Origin: Spirochaetota bacterium | GTDB taxonomy: Bacteria; Spirochaetota; UBA4802; UBA5550 | DNA length: 57,347 nucleotides | NCBI GenBank assembly: GCA_016929135.1 | Contig: JAFGJK010000136.1 | Location: 1-57,347 of the forward strand | Direction of reading: 5' to 3' | Shown here: positions 15,440 to 24,861 of the stretch, one piece after another | Position numbering within the stretch: position 1 is the first letter of the stretch | Layout of the letters: each line of letters starts with the position of its first letter | Translations under genes and position numbers: made by a program | Notes under the pieces: model-generated | Databases searched by the model: none | What the model was told of the DNA's origin: nothing | Seen by the model: only the letters and a program-made list of their open reading frames with translations

Positions 15440-16507
15440 TCACACCGTTATATCAATTGCACTATTGAGAGCATATTGTGTAATAATTTCAACAATTTTA
15501 TTTATTATATCTGACCTGACAAACAGGTGAATAGTTCCTGGTTTTTTGAGATCCTGCAGTGATTTTTTTAGCTCGGAAACGCGGGATTCAAGGCGTTTCA
15601 GGTGCTCGGTGGTATCGCCATAGAGGTGAATCCGTATGCCGGAGGAATCCTCCCTGGCAAGGATCTCCACCATCCCCAGCTGAGATAACTCAAAGGTGAT
15701 TATTATTGAATCGTTGTTCATTATATATCGGCCCTGGGAGATAGCGCCGTCATCACAGATGCAGAATTCCCCCTGCAGGGGAGGGGATGAGGGGATGTTC
15801 AGGGACGAGAGCAGGTCGATTATGCCCTTTACGGCATCTCCCCTCTGCTCAGGATCGGCGATGGCGTCGATATCCTCAATGATCCCCTGCAGGGATTCGT
15901 CATCCATCCCCTGAGCGGAGCCGGACAATTTTTTCTCTTTCCCGCCGAAAAAAATCGACAGCAACATCAACGCCAGGGAGGGCGGGAGGGTGCTGAGAAG
16001 ATGCATGGCGGCGATCTGGCGGATGGATTCGATTGACACCCCCGAAGAGAGCAAACTCTTCAACAGCGGGAGTGGCGTCCGCTTCTCCGAGTCCTTCGGG
16101 TCAAGGCGAAGTATGTGAGCGTTCAGCAGGTAAATCCCCGGAACCCCGGTTTCGACAAATCGCGCCAGGAGTGGCCGCAGGAGCTGGAACTCCGGACTCT
16201 TCATGGAGAGAAGATGGGGGAGTATGGTATCCCTGGGGGTCAGAGCCTCCCGCGGGGTGATGATTTTAAACAAAAGCGAGCTGGTCGTTGATTTTTCCAG
16301 CCGCAGGATGATCTGGTCGTGTGCGGGAACGCCGCGAGTGAATCGTGCCCTGATCCGGTGGCCCAATATCTCCAGAACGGCGTCACCGGCGCCGTGACGA
16401 ATGACAATCCTGGCGGCCACCTCGTTCCCCACCTGCAGCCTTTTCAGGCCAGGTGATGCGCCGGTGGCGAGCGAGAGCCTTACCCTGTGATCCGCATCAA
16501 TCCTCAT
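15440..16507 (-). CDS. FliK-like (flagellar hook-length control type) protein
   Basis: A 355-residue protein. The N-terminal beta part has VGNEVAARIV, the middle is helical, and the C-terminal third (GRYIMNNDSIIITFELSQLGMVEILAREDSSGIRIHLY) resembles the Flg_hook domain of FliK, which reads L-P-xLG-x-V-V-I in classic members. The match is weak and based on layout. Its position directly before a FlhB C-terminal homologue supports a FliK-type partner. The start overlaps rnhB by 11 bases. Confidence 0.6.
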   Translation of the reverse strand: MRIDADHRVRLSLATGASPGLKRLQVGNEVAARIVIRHGAGDAVLEILGHRIRARFTRGVPAHDQIILRLEKSTTSSLLFKIITPREALTPRDTILPHLLSMKSPEFQLLRPLLARFVETGVPGIYLLNAHILRLDPKDSEKRTPLPLLKSLLSSGVSIESIRQIAAMHLLSTLPPSLALMLLSIFFGGKEKKLSGSAQGMDDESLQGIIEDIDAIADPEQRGDAVKGIIDLLSSLNIPSSPPLQGEFCICDDGAISQGRYIMNNDSIIITFELSQLGMVEILAREDSSGIRIHLYGDTTEHLKRLESRVSELKKSLQDLKKPGTIHLFVRSDIINKIVEIITQYALNSAIDITV

Positions 16508-17156
16508 GGCGCCGTCCTGCTACAAGGCTCTTCAGCGGCTCGTAGCTTCTTCTGTGAATTGGGGAGGCTCCGGAACGGCGAATCGTCTCGATGTGGTGTC
16601 GTGTGCCGTACCCCTTGTGACTGCTGAAGTCGTATCCGGGATAGATGGCATCGAATTTTGAGATGATACGGTCCCTGGTCACCTTTGCCACGATCGAGGC
16701 CGAGGCGATGGTGAGAGAGGAGGCGTCACCGCGACGTACCGGGATTATGGGTATCGGGGATCGGAAGGAGAAGTTGCCGTCCATGATGATGACATCGGGA
16801 ATCACCGGCAGTGAGCGCAGTGAGCGCTTCAGGGCCTCCTCTGTCGCCCCGTTGACGTTGATGCGGTCGATGGTCCGGTGGGACACCATGGCGCAGCGGT
16901 AGGCCAGGGAGCATGCGCTGACGGCGGCGTAGGCGCGGAGCCGCTGCAGGGACGTCAGTTTTTTGGAGTCGTTTATGGAAAGCAACTCGTCCGTTTCCCC
17001 GGACTCGATGACCGTCGGGTCGTAGATAACGATTCCCAGCGACAGGGGGCCCGCCAATGCGCCGCGCCCCGCCTCATCGACGCCGGCGATGAGGCGGAAT
17101 CCCTTTGCGAGAAGTTCCCGTTCAAGAGTGAAGGTGGGCCGGTTGCGGCGAGCCAC
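16497..17156 (-). CDS. rnhB: Ribonuclease HII
   Basis: A 219-residue enzyme that nicks RNA embedded in DNA. The first motif GVDEAGRGALAGP (residues 25-37) gives two acidic residues; IIMDGNF and the SIVAKVTRDR segment supply the rest, with GYGTRHH near the end. Length matches the family. It starts at GTG 17156 with AGGA close by, and lies downstream of rplS as in many bacteria. Confidence 0.95.
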   Translation of the reverse strand: MARRNRPTFTLERELLAKGFRLIAGVDEAGRGALAGPLSLGIVIYDPTVIESGETDELLSINDSKKLTSLQRLRAYAAVSACSLAYRCAMVSHRTIDRINVNGATEEALKRSLRSLPVIPDVIIMDGNFSFRSPIPIIPVRRGDASSLTIASASIVAKVTRDRIISKFDAIYPGYDFSSHKGYGTRHHIETIRRSGASPIHRRSYEPLKSLVAGRRHED

Positions 17157-17192
17157 GGTCCTGCTGGCCCCTAGCGCAAAGGTACTGGCGGA

Positions 17193-17624
17193 CTATTCCG
17201 CCGGATTCGTTCCCTGTTCTGAGGTTTCCGCCGGCGCACCCTCGGCCGGTACCGAGATTTCGCCGAGTTTTCCGGATTTTCCTCGTTTTTCCCGGAGCTT
17301 CGCGGATTTTCCGGTCCTCTCTCTAAGGAAGTATAGTTTGGCGCGCCGCGCCTTACCCTTTCTGACCACCTCGAATTTGGCGATGCGGGGCGAGAAGATC
17401 GGGAAGATCCTCTCAACACCGATGTCGAAGGACATCTTGCGGACGGTAACGTTTTTCCCCAGGCCCTTATTGTCGATGGCGATGACAATCCCCTCGAAGA
17501 TCTGGGTCCGCTCCCTGTTGCCCTCGACGATCCGATAATGCACCTTCACGGTATCGCCTACCGAGAAGTCGATCTTTCTGTCAACGGGCTTTATCTCTTT
17601 CTCTATTGACTGAATGATGTCCAT
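17193..17624 (-). CDS. rplS: Ribosomal protein L19 (bL19)
   Basis: A 143-residue ribosomal protein. Residues 1-112 are the conserved L19 body ([60 protein letters not shown]). Residues 113-143 form an unusual acidic/Pro/Ala-rich tail ([20 protein letters not shown]) not found in most L19 proteins. It sits 4 bases after trmD. Confidence 0.96.
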   Translation of the reverse strand: MDIIQSIEKEIKPVDRKIDFSVGDTVKVHYRIVEGNRERTQIFEGIVIAIDNKGLGKNVTVRKMSFDIGVERIFPIFSPRIAKFEVVRKGKARRAKLYFLRERTGKSAKLREKRGKSGKLGEISVPAEGAPAETSEQGTNPAE

Positions 17625-17628
17625 ATGC

Positions 17629-18339
17629 TTACTCTCCTAGTAGTTTTCTCTTTATGAAACGCCTGTAAAGATCGGGCCGTGTCCTGCCGGTCTTTTCTAT
17701 CCGTTTTTCGAGCCTCCATCTCTCTATTTCCCCATGGTTGCCGTTCAGCAGAACCCCGGGAACCTCCATCCCCCCGATCACCGCCGGTCTCGTGTAGTGG
17801 GGGTACTCCAGCAGGTCCGATTCAAAACTCTCCTCCCGCAGCGAATCGCTGTTGGACATGAAGCCAGGCACGTATCTGGAGACGGCATCGATGACGACCA
17901 GAGCGGCGAATTCTCCGCCGGAGAGGATGTAGTCACCCACCGAAATTTCGATATCGATGCGGGAATCGATCACCCTCTGATCTATCCCCTCGTAATTGCC
18001 GCAGAGGATGCATATCTCGTCTTCGGCAGAAAGCTCCTTCACCAGCGTCTGTGAGAGAGGGGCGCCGCCGGGCGAGGTCAATACTGAGGTCGCGCCGGTC
18101 GTTTTCACCGCATCCAGTGCCCTCATGGCCGGTTCGGCCATGAGTACCATCCCCGAGCCGCCGCCATAGGGATAATCATCGCAGCGCCGGTGCCTGTCCT
18201 TCGAGAAGTCCCTCAGGTTGATCAGATCGATCCGTATCAGACCCTTCTGAACCGCCTTCCCCAGAAGGCCGGAGTCGAGGGGGGACCGGAAGAACTCAGG
18301 GAAGAGCGTGATGATCTTAAATGTCGAACAGGCCTTCAA
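17629..18339 (-). CDS. trmD: tRNA (guanine-37-N1)-methyltransferase TrmD
   Basis: A 236-residue SPOUT methyltransferase that makes m1G37 in tRNA. It has [10 protein letters not shown] at the start, the trefoil-knot segments [23 protein letters not shown] and [13 protein letters not shown], then the C-terminal [26 protein letters not shown]. The best available start is TTG 18339, overlapping rimM by 23 bases, because no ATG or GTG lies close to the conserved first strand. Confidence 0.96.
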   Translation of the reverse strand: MKACSTFKIITLFPEFFRSPLDSGLLGKAVQKGLIRIDLINLRDFSKDRHRRCDDYPYGGGSGMVLMAEPAMRALDAVKTTGATSVLTSPGGAPLSQTLVKELSAEDEICILCGNYEGIDQRVIDSRIDIEISVGDYILSGGEFAALVVIDAVSRYVPGFMSNSDSLREESFESDLLEYPHYTRPAVIGGMEVPGVLLNGNHGEIERWRLEKRIEKTGRTRPDLYRRFIKRKLLGE

Positions 18340-18850
18340 TTGGGTATATGTCTATCCTTTTCTCCGGTAATCGCGATGTGTCCACCATCGCGGCGACGAA
18401 GGGGATCATGTAGTCCTTCCCGTCGTTTCCCCGCAGTATCAGCACGTCCACCGCCCCGGATTGCAATATATCCTTCACCGTGCCGAAGGCACTGCCATCC
18501 CGGTATACGCCACAGCCGATGATCTCGGCGAAAAGATAGGATTCGCCGTCGAGCTGTTCCCGCTGTTTCATGGCCGCGGCCTCTTCGATCAACAGATCCG
18601 AGCCCTTTAGGCTGCTGGCTCGCTCGATCGTTGTGATGCCGTCAAGTTTTAAGAGACCAATTCTGCTCTTCCGGGCTGAAAATTCCGCTATAGTATATGA
18701 TACGAATTCATTATCTTCTTTAACAGTTACTGTATTTCCCGGGGAGAACCGTTCGGCAATATCGGAGATTATGTATATCTTCATCCGGCCCTGAAGGCCG
18801 TGCGTGCCGGTAACGGTTCCGATCCTGATAAAATCATCTTCCTTTATCAA
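18317..18850 (-). CDS. rimM: 16S rRNA processing protein RimM
   Basis: A 177-residue 30S maturation factor: an N-terminal domain with IGTVTGTHGLQGRMKI and a C-terminal PRC-barrel with GTVKDILQSGAVDVLILRG and MIPFV, ending [12 protein letters not shown]. It binds S19 during small-subunit assembly. The start is TTG 18850, overlapping the khpA stop by four bases (TTGA), with GGAAAT upstream; there is no alternative in-frame ATG. Confidence 0.94.
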   Translation of the reverse strand: MIKEDDFIRIGTVTGTHGLQGRMKIYIISDIAERFSPGNTVTVKEDNEFVSYTIAEFSARKSRIGLLKLDGITTIERASSLKGSDLLIEEAAAMKQREQLDGESYLFAEIIGCGVYRDGSAFGTVKDILQSGAVDVLILRGNDGKDYMIPFVAAMVDTSRLPEKRIDIYPIEGLFDI

Positions 18851-19086
18851 TCGAGTATTTCCAGAACCACCCTCTTCCCGGATTTGGTAGCTGAGGCGTT
18901 GATAATAGTCCGAATGGCCCTTGCAATTCTTCCGTGCTTTCCTATCACCTTCCCTATATCGTCTTTCGTAACCTTCAGCTCAAGGATCGTGGATTTTTCA
19001 CCCTCTACTTCCCGAATTTCCACCTGATCAGGATTGTCAACCAGAGACTTCACCATGAATTCGACAAGATCCTTGTAGTTCATCAT
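18847..19086 (-). CDS. khpA: KH-domain RNA-binding protein KhpA
   Basis: A 79-residue single KH domain with the GxxG loop IGKHGRIARAIR near residue 50. KhpA binds small RNAs and pairs with KhpB in Gram-positives; the gene between rpsP and rimM is conserved across Firmicutes, spirochaetes and others. It starts MM at 19086, 15 bases after the rpsP stop. Confidence 0.93.
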   Translation of the reverse strand: MMNYKDLVEFMVKSLVDNPDQVEIREVEGEKSTILELKVTKDDIGKVIGKHGRIARAIRTIINASATKSGKRVVLEILD

Positions 19087-19101
19087 CAGCCTCCACGGGA
19101 A

Positions 19102-19365
19102 TTATTTCGCTTCTTTGTGCTTTTTCCACACTCCACTTTGCTTCAGCATTCTGAGGATCGTCGGCGATGGTTGTGCTCCCTTTTTCAGCCAGTCGAGGAC
19201 CTTCTCTTCATTTACCGTGAACTGGGTCCCATCGACGATCGGCTGGTACAGCCCGAGCTGCTCTATGAAGGCTCCGTCTCTTTTTTCCCTGCTGTCGATC
19301 GCAATGACTCTGTAAAAGGGCTTTTTCTTTGTCCCCATCCTCTGCAGTCGAATTTTAACCGCCAC
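19102..19365 (-). CDS. rpsP: Ribosomal protein S16 (bS16)
   Basis: An 87-residue ribosomal protein beginning MAVKIRLQRMGTKKKPFYRVI, then IEQLGLYQPIVDGTQF and ILRMLKQSGVWKKHKE. The start is GTG 19365 with AGGAGGT seven bases before it. It is the first gene of the 19365-to-13616 operon. Confidence 0.97.
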   Translation of the reverse strand: MAVKIRLQRMGTKKKPFYRVIAIDSREKRDGAFIEQLGLYQPIVDGTQFTVNEEKVLDWLKKGAQPSPTILRMLKQSGVWKKHKEAK

Positions 19366-19397
19366 TACTGTTACCTCCTGGCATAATAGAGGGATAA

Positions 19398-19425
19398 ATT
19401 ATTTTACCCCGCCTGTTTTTGTCAA
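19398..19425 (-). promoter_or_regulatory. Putative promoter of the rpsP operon
   Basis: On the reverse strand, TTGACA (19425-19420) and AATAAT (19403-19398) are 16 bases apart, in an AT-rich patch 30-60 bases ahead of the rpsP ribosome site. The -35 box is perfect; the -10 box lacks the first T. Confidence 0.45.
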
Positions 19426-19505
19426 TATAAAATATCCGGGCTTGATAAATTATTTCGTTGAAATGGCATGATCTGTGCTAATCCTGGCTCCGCCGGTGAC
19501 GGCGG

Positions 19506-20183
19506 CTACCCGAGCGCGCCCTTTTTCAGGTCACGTACCGCGGCGTGGATGTCGCCCCCCTTGAAGACGGCGTTTCCCGCGACAATCACCGATGCCCCGG
19601 CCCTGACCACACGGGAGATGTTCTCCCTGTGGATCCCCCCGTCCACCTGGATCAGGGTGCCCGCGGCATTCTGTCCGCGGATGAGGGCGGCGCATTTCTC
19701 GATGCGGGGTAGAGCCGTTTCCATGAAGGGTTGTCCGTAGAATCCGGGATCCACTGACATGATGAGTACCAGGTCGCAGCAGGGGAGAAGGTCCGCGATG
19801 CTCTCCACCGGCGTCGCCGGGTTGATGGCAAGCCCTGCCTTCACGCCCCGGTTTCGTATAAGGGAGAGGAGCCGTACGGGGAAGCGGGTGCTTTCGTAGT
19901 GTATCGTAACGCACCAGGGTTCCAGGGAAAGGTATTCCTCCAGCGAGAGCTCGGGACGCTCGATCATCAGGTGGACGTCCAGCGGGATCCGGCAGTGGCG
20001 CTTGAGGTGCGCGATGTACCCCGGCCCGAAGGTGAGGTTCGGCACGAAGTGGCCGTCCATCACATCCATATGGAGCAAGTCGACAACCGCCGGGTCCAGG
20101 CCCTCGGCGACGGTGCCGAAGGACGCGAGGTCACCGGCGATGATCGAGGGGGAGATGAGAATCGGTTCAGTAGTCTTCTGCAT
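19506..20183 (-). CDS. rpe: Ribulose-phosphate 3-epimerase
   Basis: A 225-residue TIM-barrel enzyme of the pentose phosphate pathway (ribulose-5-P to xylulose-5-P). Motifs: ISPSIIAGDL, HMDVMDGHFVPNLTFGP (metal His and catalytic Asp), DVHLMIE, MSVDPGFYGQ, QVDGGIHREN (second catalytic Asp) and AGNAVFKG. ATG 20183 is preferred to the TTG one codon earlier. It overlaps the end of the PASTA gene by 17 bases, a pairing seen in spirochaetes. Confidence 0.95.
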   Translation of the reverse strand: MQKTTEPILISPSIIAGDLASFGTVAEGLDPAVVDLLHMDVMDGHFVPNLTFGPGYIAHLKRHCRIPLDVHLMIERPELSLEEYLSLEPWCVTIHYESTRFPVRLLSLIRNRGVKAGLAINPATPVESIADLLPCCDLVLIMSVDPGFYGQPFMETALPRIEKCAALIRGQNAAGTLIQVDGGIHRENISRVVRAGASVIVAGNAVFKGGDIHAAVRDLKKGALG

Positions 20184-21180
20184 CAACGTTCATCACATCG
20201 ATACTGTCTTTATTGCATACGATATTGATCCGGGCGTTGCCGGTCCTGTGGAATACGAAGACCATGTTCTGCCCCGGCCTCATGCGGCGGGAGAAGCGGA
20301 TCCGCTTCGGGCTCCCATCCTCAATATACGCCTCATAGAGCCCCTCTGGCTCATCCGACGGGATCTTGTACTCGATCTTCTCGTAGGCGTAGTACGGATG
20401 CTCCGTCAGCGAGTACCACTGAACCTGGAGGCTGATGGGGTCGCCCCTTTTTATCGGGGAGCCCGCCGCCGGATTCTGTGAAACCACGGTCCCGCTCTTC
20501 TGGATGTCGTCGGTGAGCACCACCTCCTGAGTCACCACCAGCCCCTTCGCCTGGAGAAGGTCAAAGCAGAGTTCGATGGACTGTCCGGTCACATTCGGTA
20601 TCGTGGGATTTTTGTCCTGGCTTCCCGACGACACCAGGAGGTTAACCTTCTTGCTGGGAGTGATCTTCTCGCCCCCCTTGGGGTCCTGGGCGATGATGAT
20701 ATTTTCCGGTATCTTGCCGGATTGTACGTAGGAGACGACGCCCGTCGAGAGGGCCACCTTCTTGTCGAGATAATGGAGGCTTTTAAGCCTGTTGATCGCC
20801 TTGGGGAGATCGGATCCCACGAGGTTCGGCATCTCCAGAATATACCGGTTCCTGCTCACCAGCAGCTTGAAGGTGCTGTGCTCGGGCACGATTCTCCCCT
20901 TTTCCGGGAACTGGTGGAGGATCATCCCGTCCTCGATGTCGTACACGTCCTGAAACCTCACGTAGGGGCGGACCCCCTGCCGCATGAGGCTGTTGTACAC
21001 GTCCACGAAACGCTTCCCCTCAACGTCCGGGACCCGGACCTCCTTTGACGGCTTGGTCAGGAATATCAGCATGATTGTTGATATCACCAGGAAAACCGAG
21101 AAACCGAGAAAGAAAATCAGTGCAATGCGTCCGACCGTCTTAAAATAGGTGTACTTTACGTTTTCCTTCTTCTCTTTCAT
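20167..21180 (-). CDS. PASTA-domain membrane protein
   Basis: A 337-residue protein with a short cytoplasmic tail, one transmembrane helix (about 17-40, IALIFFLGFSVFLVISTIML) and three consecutive PASTA domains (about 48-255: VRVPDVEGKRFVDV, LEMPNLVGSDLPKA, PTIPNVTGQSIELC). A C-terminal 80-residue beta region follows. PASTA domains bind peptidoglycan or muropeptides. No kinase or transpeptidase domain is attached, unlike Stk/PBP members, so it may be a periplasmic cell-wall sensor or partner protein. ATG 21180 is used; the ORF extends 61 codons upstream without protein-like composition. Confidence 0.88.
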   Translation of the reverse strand: MKEKKENVKYTYFKTVGRIALIFFLGFSVFLVISTIMLIFLTKPSKEVRVPDVEGKRFVDVYNSLMRQGVRPYVRFQDVYDIEDGMILHQFPEKGRIVPEHSTFKLLVSRNRYILEMPNLVGSDLPKAINRLKSLHYLDKKVALSTGVVSYVQSGKIPENIIIAQDPKGGEKITPSKKVNLLVSSGSQDKNPTIPNVTGQSIELCFDLLQAKGLVVTQEVVLTDDIQKSGTVVSQNPAAGSPIKRGDPISLQVQWYSLTEHPYYAYEKIEYKIPSDEPEGLYEAYIEDGSPKRIRFSRRMRPGQNMVFVFHRTGNARINIVCNKDSIDVMNVDAEDY

Positions 21181-21583
21181 TATCGGGCTCACTGTTGCGA
21201 ATAATAGCCGCATGCAATCGATGGAATGGTACCGGCGGCCTGCATCGAAAGCCATCGCCCCTGTCTGGGGCGAGGCATTCAATATTTGGGCTGTTAGCTT
21301 GTTCGGTGAACCGTTTTTGTCAATAAAAATATTGTGGAAATTATCCGTAATAATATTGTACAAACAGCAGTGGTGCTGGCAGACTGGGAAAGGGGGAAAT
21401 TTAACGGCATCGGGGATGGAGCTGCATGATTCTATTAAGTATTATTCGCATTTCATCGAAAATGTATATGGGGTGTACTATATAATAACAATATGAAACA
21501 GCACCGTTGGGCAGTACCGGCGGCAACGGGGGCGCCGTATCGGGTTGCCGCCCGTTTTGACGGGCTAGAGGTGCAGGGGTGCA
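21181..21583. other. Intergenic region between divergent PASTA and phosphoesterase genes
   Basis: About 400 bases, partly AT-rich, with no gene. A TATAAT box (21481-21486) on the + strand could serve the phosphoesterase operon, but no good -35 lies 16-18 bases upstream. TTGACA occurs on the - strand at 21322-21317 without a clear -10. Confidence 0.4.
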
Positions 21584-22720
21584 ATGAGCGACGGAATACG
21601 GATTCTGATTACATCTGACCTCCATCTGGGGATCAAGGACTCCCCGGTCCCTGAGGATTTCCGGTTGAAGACATTCAAGCGGATAGTATCTCTCGCCATG
21701 GAGTATGACGTGCTTCTCATCGCCGGTGATTTCATGGAGCTGACCGGTCCGGTGAGCCCGCTGTTTCGGTCGGTAAACGAGGAATTTAATGAACTGCGGG
21801 ACGGCGGGGTCACCATCGTCTACTCTCCCGGGGGCTCTGAACTGTTCGGGAGCGGCGATGCGGGGAGGGTGCTGGATGACCTGAGCGTGAACCGACTCTT
21901 CATGCCAGGGGATGATCCGGCCCCCTATCTCTATGAGAAGGAGGGGCAGAGGCTGTACCTCTACGGCGTTCCGGCGGGGGTGAACCCAGTGAAGGCGGGG
22001 GTACAGAGGCTTGACGAGGGCGGGTTTCATATGGGGCTCTTTCATGTCGATTTCAATCCGGACGTTCCGCTGCATGACGTCGGGGTTGACGGGCCGCATC
22101 CCTACCGGATGAGGCGCGATGACATTAAGAACATCGGGCTCGACTTCTACGCCTTCGGCAGCAACCATAATTTCCGGATGTTCAAGATCCAGGACAGGAT
22201 CATCGCGGCCTACCCGGGCTCGCCGGAGGCAGTATCGCTCGCCGAGACCGGGGACAGGTACGTGATATCCTGCGATGTGGTGAGGGATGAGCTGCAGAAC
22301 ATCAAAAGGCTTTCGGTGAACACCATCGGCATCGAATCATGTGAGCTCGACTGCTCGCGCTATAGGTACTTCGGCGAGGTGGTCACGGTGCTCGACGAGA
22401 TGAAGTCCAAAAAACTGCATCTCACGGTCACGCTGACGGGGAGCAGGAATTTCAGAATGGGGCTGGACGCCATCGGCCCGCTGAGGAACGAGTTCTTCGC
22501 GCTGCAGGTGGACGATATGACCCAGACCACCATGGACTTCCTGTTGAGCGAGTACGGGGACGAGGAATCCCTTAGGGGGGAGCTGTTGAGGATCATCGTG
22601 GAGAGGATCCAGGATGCCGGTATATCATCCGATACCTCCGAGGCGGATATCGTGCGGATACTGACGCTCATGATCAGCGGGGGTTCCGAGTCCCTTGAGG
22701 GGTGGCTATGCAGTATCTGA
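21584..22720 (+). CDS. Metallophosphoesterase, SbcD/YhaO-like
   Basis: A 378-residue protein. The two-metal site is visible as SDLHLG (Asp11, His13), AGDFME near 46 and FGSNHNF near 190, although the middle motif GNHE is replaced by a SPGGSE-like loop. Layout matches Mre11/SbcD and Bacillus YhaO, nucleases that work with a Rad50-type ATPase. The gene overlaps the ATPase gene by 13 bases, supporting a complex. AGGGGTGCA precedes the ATG. Confidence 0.8.
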   Translation: MSDGIRILITSDLHLGIKDSPVPEDFRLKTFKRIVSLAMEYDVLLIAGDFMELTGPVSPLFRSVNEEFNELRDGGVTIVYSPGGSELFGSGDAGRVLDDLSVNRLFMPGDDPAPYLYEKEGQRLYLYGVPAGVNPVKAGVQRLDEGGFHMGLFHVDFNPDVPLHDVGVDGPHPYRMRRDDIKNIGLDFYAFGSNHNFRMFKIQDRIIAAYPGSPEAVSLAETGDRYVISCDVVRDELQNIKRLSVNTIGIESCELDCSRYRYFGEVVTVLDEMKSKKLHLTVTLTGSRNFRMGLDAIGPLRNEFFALQVDDMTQTTMDFLLSEYGDEESLRGELLRIIVERIQDAGISSDTSEADIVRILTLMISGGSESLEGWLCSI

Positions 22721-24855
22721 AGTGTACCGCCTCCATACCGGGGCTCTTGGAAAACACGGTGCTGGAATTCAACGGCAACCCGATAATAATCTACGGTAAA
22801 AACGGGTCGGGCAAGACGGTCATCGCCAAGAGCCTCCTCGACGTCATCTTCAAGAAATTCACCGTGAAAAGCGTGGTCCCCGACGATTTCTGGGAGTCGA
22901 TCTACCTGGACCTGCAGTTCTCCATATCCAATAACGGCAGCTACCGGGTGGTGAACAACGGGAACCGCTACTACACGATCCTCCATTTCAATGGAGGCAC
23001 CGAGACGATACTCTACAGTGACAGCGCCGCCTCGGCAGATGACGACCAGGAGAACAATACGAGGCTTGAAGACACGGAGGCGGGAGTACGCCTTCTGCGC
23101 TTCATAGACAGCATGGGGGAGCAGCTGTTCCTTTTTTCGACGTATGTGCCGTCGCCGGCAGATCTGAAGGCGGCGGAGCATGTCGATTACCAACTGCTTC
23201 AGTACCTCATGATTAACGACCGCTCGCTCCGCTGCGATTTGAACTCGGATCTCACCGCTTCCGGCGGAACGCGGTTCCCCCTGAAACGTCTTGACGAGGA
23301 GATCCTCAGGCAGGAGACGCATCACAGGGATTTGGAGAAAAAGATACAGCTCATCGATGTCTCCAAGAACAGGCTGGATAAGCTCTACCGCGAGAAGAAG
23401 AACATACTCAGGGAGATGCGCGATATCAACAATACGCTGTCGACGCTGACGAAGCAGGAGGCTGTCCTTCACAGGATAGTGGAGGACCTGAAACGGATCG
23501 ACGAGTGCAACATCGAGCTGGAAGAACTGAGGGGAACGGTGATCGAGGAGGAGGAGAAGACCAGACTCGTGGGGGATATACGTGCCGAGATAGACACACG
23601 CTTCCCCCATTTCAAGCAGATCGAGATTGATGATATACCTAGCCTCGATGAGCTGCAGAGGATATTCAATAAGATCAAGAACGTGAACGAGGAAACGGAC
23701 ACGCTGAGATTCAAAAACCGGCAGAGGAAAAAGCGGATAATCATGCTCATATCCGGGATAGGGATCGCGGCCCTCATCGCCCTGGCTGCCGTATTTATCG
23801 AAAACAAGTTTTCGCTCGAAGGGCGTCTTGATCTGCTCCTGGGGATTGCGGTATCCAGCATCATCATCTCCTCCGCGCTCGCCCTGTACCTCGCCGCGAC
23901 GAAGGGGAAGAAGCACCTCGAAACGCTGAGACAGGAGAGGGCGGAACTGGAGGGGAGCATAAAGGAGAAGATCAAGGGGAACCGGGTCGATTACGACGGC
24001 GAGAAGGTTCACGAGCTCTATGATTTTCTGCTGCAGTATTTCGAGGATTATCTCGAGTTTTCTGAAAAAACGAGGGAATACTACAGGATCAAAAGCTCGA
24101 TCAAGGACAGGGAGACTATGGGGGAGATCACGAACCGGCTCGTTTCGCTGAAAAAGGAAGAGGGGGAGATCAAGGAGAGCATCGAGAGCAGCATCAACGC
24201 CCTGGAGGTCGTGAAGAGCGTCGAGATCAATACCGCCGAGATCGAGAACCTCATCCATACGATTGGAATGGAGATGGATAACTGCCGTCAGAGGATCGGG
24301 GACAAGGAGAAGATCCTGAGCCAGATCGATACCGAGATCGAGGATCACCCGGATTCGAAGGTGGAGCTGAAAACCCTCATCGATGAGAGGGATGTGCTTC
24401 GCGCCAGGATCAAGGTCCTTCACGGGAGGAGGAGGGCCGCAAAATTCATACAGGACTCGCTTGCCGATGCGGAGCACCGGCGGGAACAGAGACAGCTGAA
24501 AAGACTGGTAAAAAATACTGTTGAAAAATTTAACTACCTCACGGGTAATCAGTACATAACGAAGATCGACGAAAGAACGGTGCAAGATTTTCTCCATAAC
24601 GGCTCCGTGCCGCCGGATCTGAACCCGGCGGTGGTGCACGGGATCATTCTCTCGATCAAGTTTTCGCTCACGGAGCTGTTCGCGGGAAGGGACGACGTGC
24701 TCCCCCTGATCCTGGACGATCCCTTCTACAATATGGACGAGGAGAGGATGAGACGCTTTAAGGATATGCTCGACGAGACGGCAAGATCACGGCAGGTGAT
24801 CCTCTTCACGCACCAGAGGGACACGAGGAACTGGGGGAAATACCTGGAGCTATGA
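22708..24855 (+). CDS. YhaN-like AAA/Rad50-type ATPase with membrane segments
   Basis: A 715-residue protein. Walker A GKNGSGKT is at 30-37, and Walker B LPLILDDPF near 664-672 is followed by a conserved His switch (LFTHQRD). Between them lie long charged coiled coils. Two hydrophobic helices (about 345-366 and 378-400) interrupt the coiled coil, as in Bacillus YhaN. The ABC signature expected before Walker B (LSxGt) is not recognisable; the region reads NPAVVHGIILSIKF. It likely forms a membrane-tethered nuclease complex with the upstream phosphoesterase. ATG 22708 has GAGGGG upstream. Confidence 0.82.
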   Translation: MQYLKCTASIPGLLENTVLEFNGNPIIIYGKNGSGKTVIAKSLLDVIFKKFTVKSVVPDDFWESIYLDLQFSISNNGSYRVVNNGNRYYTILHFNGGTETILYSDSAASADDDQENNTRLEDTEAGVRLLRFIDSMGEQLFLFSTYVPSPADLKAAEHVDYQLLQYLMINDRSLRCDLNSDLTASGGTRFPLKRLDEEILRQETHHRDLEKKIQLIDVSKNRLDKLYREKKNILREMRDINNTLSTLTKQEAVLHRIVEDLKRIDECNIELEELRGTVIEEEEKTRLVGDIRAEIDTRFPHFKQIEIDDIPSLDELQRIFNKIKNVNEETDTLRFKNRQRKKRIIMLISGIGIAALIALAAVFIENKFSLEGRLDLLLGIAVSSIIISSALALYLAATKGKKHLETLRQERAELEGSIKEKIKGNRVDYDGEKVHELYDFLLQYFEDYLEFSEKTREYYRIKSSIKDRETMGEITNRLVSLKKEEGEIKESIESSINALEVVKSVEINTAEIENLIHTIGMEMDNCRQRIGDKEKILSQIDTEIEDHPDSKVELKTLIDERDVLRARIKVLHGRRRAAKFIQDSLADAEHRREQRQLKRLVKNTVEKFNYLTGNQYITKIDERTVQDFLHNGSVPPDLNPAVVHGIILSIKFSLTELFAGRDDVLPLILDDPFYNMDEERMRRFKDMLDETARSRQVILFTHQRDTRNWGKYLEL

Positions 24856-24861
24856 TCTCCC

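Noticed and set aside
22360..24639. 759-codon reverse ORF opposite the YhaN-like gene
   Set aside because: It overlaps a well-supported ATPase gene; the translation is repetitive and has no domain.
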